Shown here in pieces: positions 61,462-64,000 of a stretch of 64,000 bases of DNA; positions within the stretch are counted from its first letter, which is position 1, and each line of letters begins with the position of its first letter. The notes under the pieces are model-generated. The model did not search any database. It had not been told where the DNA came from and worked only from the letters and a program-made list of their open reading frames with translations. The stretch is from contig NZ_JACIGK010000005.1 in NCBI RefSeq assembly GCF_014197915.1, positions 62,001 to 126,000 on the forward strand. Direction: 5' to 3'. The position numbers and the translations under genes were made by a program. This DNA comes from Roseospira visakhapatnamensis (GTDB lineage: Bacteria > Pseudomonadota > Alphaproteobacteria > Rhodospirillales > Rhodospirillaceae).

Positions 61462-63402
61462 ATGGCGGGCCGAGGCGGATCCTTATCGCGGCGCCCGACG
61501 ATCACATCGGGGCGCCCCGATCCCCTGGGGGCCAGCGTGGTCGGGGGCGGCACCAGCTTCGCCGTTCCCGCCCCCTACGCCACCGCCGTCGAGGTCTGCC
61601 TGTTCGACTCGGTGGACGGACCGGAGCGGGCGCGCGTCGCCCTGCCCGCCCGGGATCCGCGCGGCATCTGGCATGGCCAGATCGCCGGCGTGACCGAGGG
61701 GCAGCTCTACGGGCTGCGCGTCCACGGCCCCTATGATCCCGACCTCGGGCATCGCCACAACCCGAACAAGCTGCTGGTGGACCCCTGGGCGCGACAGGTC
61801 GTGGGGCGCGTCCATCCCCACGACGCCACCTTCGGCTACCCGCGCGGCGCCGGCCCGGCCGCCGCCGACGACGACAGGGCCTTCGACGACCGCGACAGCG
61901 CCCCCCACATGCCCAAGGCGGTGGTGCGCAAACCGTTCAAGCCCATGCCCCCGGGACCCAGGACACCGTGGGCCGACACCATCCTCTACGAGGCCCACGT
62001 CAAGGGCCTGACCATGCGCCATCCCGAGGTGCCGGAGGCCGATCGGGGCACGGTGCGCGGCCTGGCCCACCCGGCCATCGTCGGCCACCTGCGGGACCTG
62101 GGCATCACGGCGCTGGAACTGCTGCCGGTGTTCGCCTTCGCCGACGAGCGCCATTTGCCGCCCCTGGGCCTGACCAACTACTGGGGGTACAACCCCTATG
62201 CCTTCCGCGCCCTGGATCCCCGCTACGGCACGCCCGAGGATTTCCGGGCCATGGTGGCCGCCCTGCACGACGCGGGGATCGAGGTCCTTCTCGACGTGGT
62301 CTACAACCACACCGCCGAAAGCGACGAGCAAGGCCAGACCCTCGGCCTGCGCGGCCTGGGCAACCGCTGTTTTTATCGCACCCGCGAGGCGGGCCGCCTG
62401 TACTGGAACGACAGCGGCTGCGGCAACACCCTTCGGATCGAGCATCCCCTGTGCCTGCGCCTGGTCATGGACAGCCTGCGCTTCTGGGTGACGGAGATGG
62501 GGGTGGACGGGTTCCGCTTCGATCTGGCCGTGACGCCGGCGCGCCACAACGGCCGCTTCGACCCCACCGGGCCCTTCCTGTCGGCCGTCGCCCAGGATCC
62601 GGTGCTGGCCGACGTCAAGCTGATCGCCGAGCCCTGGGACCTGGGCACGGACGGCCATCGCACCGGCCAGTTCCCCGCCCCCTGGGCGGAATGGAACGAC
62701 CACTTCCGCGACGCCACGCGGTCGTTCTTCGCCGGCACCGGGGATGCCGGCGCGCTGGCCTCGGCCCTGGCTGGCACAAGCCACCTGTTCGACCGCAACG
62801 GCCGGCCGCCGCAGGCGTCGATCAACTTCGTGACCGCCCACGACGGCTTCACGCTGCGCGACCTCGTCTCCTACGACGACAAGCACAACGAGGCCAACGC
62901 CGAGGGCAACCGCGACGGCACCACCAGCAACCTGTCCTGGAACGGCGGCGTCGAGGGCGAGACCACCGACCCGGCGGTGCTGGCCAATCGCGAGGCACGG
63001 CGCCGCGCCCTGCTGACGGCGCTCCTGACGGCGCTGGGCGTGCCCATGATCGTCGCCGGGGACGAGATCGGCCACACGCAGCGGGGCAACAACAATGCCT
63101 ACTGCCAGGACACCCCGCTCACCTGGCTGGATTGGGAGCACGCGGACACGGACCTCCTGGCCTTCGTGCGCGACCTGATCGCCCGCCGCAAGGCAACCCC
63201 CGCGCTGCGCCGCGACCGCTTCCTGACCGGCGCGCTGGACCCCCGCACCGGCCGGCCCGATGTCATCTGGCTGGACGGGTCGGGACAGCCGCGCCGCGAT
63301 TCGGCCGACTGGGCGCGCGACCGGGGTGTCCTGGGCATGGTGCTGGGCGAGGCGGCGGACCTGCCGCCTCTGTGGTTCCGGGCACCCGAGCGGGACGCGT
63401 AG
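61462..63402 (+). CDS. glgX: Glycogen debranching enzyme GlgX
   Basis: This 646-residue family 13 enzyme has an N-terminal CBM48-like part, LLDVVYNHTAESDEQGQTLG, the nucleophile region GVDGFRFDLA, the acid LIAEPWDLG and FVTAHDGFTLRDLVSYDDKH. It hydrolyses alpha-1,6 links of glycogen trimmed by phosphorylase. It is somewhat shorter than the common 690-720 residues, mainly at the C-terminus. It is coupled to glgB (7-base gap). It converges on hutC with a 12-base gap and no terminator seen. Confidence 0.94.
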   Translation: MAGRGGSLSRRPTITSGRPDPLGASVVGGGTSFAVPAPYATAVEVCLFDSVDGPERARVALPARDPRGIWHGQIAGVTEGQLYGLRVHGPYDPDLGHRHNPNKLLVDPWARQVVGRVHPHDATFGYPRGAGPAAADDDRAFDDRDSAPHMPKAVVRKPFKPMPPGPRTPWADTILYEAHVKGLTMRHPEVPEADRGTVRGLAHPAIVGHLRDLGITALELLPVFAFADERHLPPLGLTNYWGYNPYAFRALDPRYGTPEDFRAMVAALHDAGIEVLLDVVYNHTAESDEQGQTLGLRGLGNRCFYRTREAGRLYWNDSGCGNTLRIEHPLCLRLVMDSLRFWVTEMGVDGFRFDLAVTPARHNGRFDPTGPFLSAVAQDPVLADVKLIAEPWDLGTDGHRTGQFPAPWAEWNDHFRDATRSFFAGTGDAGALASALAGTSHLFDRNGRPPQASINFVTAHDGFTLRDLVSYDDKHNEANAEGNRDGTTSNLSWNGGVEGETTDPAVLANREARRRALLTALLTALGVPMIVAGDEIGHTQRGNNNAYCQDTPLTWLDWEHADTDLLAFVRDLIARRKATPALRRDRFLTGALDPRTGRPDVIWLDGSGQPRRDSADWARDRGVLGMVLGEAADLPPLWFRAPERDA

Positions 63403-63414
63403 GAGGAGGCCCGC

Positions 63415-64000
63415 TCACACCCGCCCGACCACGCGGAAGCCGGGCGGATGCAGCAACCGGACGGTGGTGATCGGCAGATCCCCCAGCCAGGTGGTCCGCT
63501 CGATTTCCAGAAGGGGCGCGCCCGGCGGACAGCCGAGCAAGGCCGCCTCGACCTCGGTCGCGGCGGCGGCCGACAACATTGTCTCGGCGGTCGACAGCGG
63601 CACCTCGCGCACCAGCCACTCGTTGGCGCTGATGGCGGCCAGATCGACCGACACCGCCTCGGGCACGGCGTCGAGATTGATCCAGCGATCCTCCACCTGG
63701 AACGGCCGGCCGTCGGCGCGGTGCAGGCTGCGCGCGTGCAGCGCCGCAGTCCCGGGGCGCAGGCCCAGACGGGCCCGAATCGCCTCGGGCGGCGGCTCGA
63801 CGGCGCGGAACAGAAGGTCATGGCCATAGGCCCGACCGGTGTCCGTCACCTGCTGGCGCACCATGGGAATATCCAGCATGGCGCGGCGCACGGGATTCGC
63901 CGCGACCCGCGTCCCGGCACGGCGCTTGCGCTCCAGCACGCCGGCCTCGGCCAGTTCCCGCATGGCCCGGCTAATGGTCGCCCGGGCACAGCCGAACTCG
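63415..64000 (-). CDS. hutC: HutC-type GntR transcriptional regulator (N-terminus cut by window edge)
   Basis: The visible 194 codons contain the end of a GntR winged helix (EFGCARATISRAMRELAEAG, then VLERKRRAGTRVA) and a full UTRA ligand-binding domain. That domain includes ALHARSLHRADGRPFQVEDR, WINLDAVP and WLGDLPITTVRLLHPPGFRV. It resembles HutC, the histidine-utilisation repressor that senses urocanate; the VEDRWIN segment is typical. About 45 residues are missing at the N-terminus. Any hut genes would lie beyond the right edge. Confidence 0.85.
   Translation of the reverse strand, partial: EFGCARATISRAMRELAEAGVLERKRRAGTRVAANPVRRAMLDIPMVRQQVTDTGRAYGHDLLFRAVEPPPEAIRARLGLRPGTAALHARSLHRADGRPFQVEDRWINLDAVPEAVSVDLAAISANEWLVREVPLSTAETMLSAAAATEVEAALLGCPPGAPLLEIERTTWLGDLPITTVRLLHPPGFRVVGRV

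Overview
The window is a continuous stretch of very GC-rich chromosome, densely coded, with short intergenic gaps. Its gene content and order point to an alphaproteobacterium of the Rhodospirillales type. The evidence is fabD divergent from rpsF-rpsR-(DUF2232)-rplI, a fused ispDF, the dusB-ntrB-ntrC-ntrY-ntrX-trkA run followed by hfq and hflX, and a SUF operon led by an Rrf2 regulator. The genus cannot be fixed from sequence alone. I saw no rRNA, tRNA, CRISPR array, insertion sequence or prophage.

Layout. 1-3.2 kb: start of fabD and the S6/S18/L9 ribosomal operon. 3.4-9.8 kb: acetoacetyl-CoA synthetase, then an N-formylglutamate amidohydrolase-like gene in line with a complete TRAP transporter. 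9.9-14.2 kb: a BolA protein, a SoxC-like molybdoenzyme with a small cytochrome c, and a divergent pair encoding an exported alpha/beta hydrolase and an exported DsrE-like protein. 14.8-20 kb: two tandem chemoreceptors with different sensor halves but nearly identical signalling halves. 20.1-21 kb: an isolated gene resembling the C-terminal half of the type I-G (I-U) CRISPR protein Csb2. 21.2-24.8 kb: two genes for the osmolyte N-acetylglutaminylglutamine amide. 25-28.6 kb: a PQQ-type sugar dehydrogenase, a glycosyltransferase, an inositol-phosphatase-family enzyme and a small unknown protein.

28.7-42.7 kb, all leftward: hflX, hfq, a HAD phosphatase, a D-amino-acid aminotransferase, trkA, the two nitrogen-related two-component systems NtrYX and NtrBC, dusB and a YpjD/CcsA-like membrane protein. 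42.9-50.4 kb: ispDF, a cheW, malonyl-CoA synthetase, a dgcN-dgcA pair (D-glutamate use), a 2Fe-2S ferredoxin and a SprA-related protein. 50.4-58.1 kb: an unknown membrane protein, then the suf genes transcribed sufR-sufB-sufC-sufD-sufS-sufT-sufA. A promoter with a perfect inverted repeat over its predicted start site lies upstream of sufR. 58.4-63.4 kb: a DUF2934 protein with a histone-like tail and the glycogen genes glgB-glgX. The right edge cuts a HutC-type GntR regulator.

Most of the window is core metabolism and regulation. The most unusual item is the orphan Csb2-like protein: its frame is intact, it has no other cas gene or array beside it, and it lacks the N-terminal half of the family. 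Next in interest are the duplicated chemoreceptors with a degenerate PilZ-like tail, the operator-like repeat at the suf promoter, and the small sulfur-related cluster. All calls come from reading the sequence and remembered family features; no database search was run.
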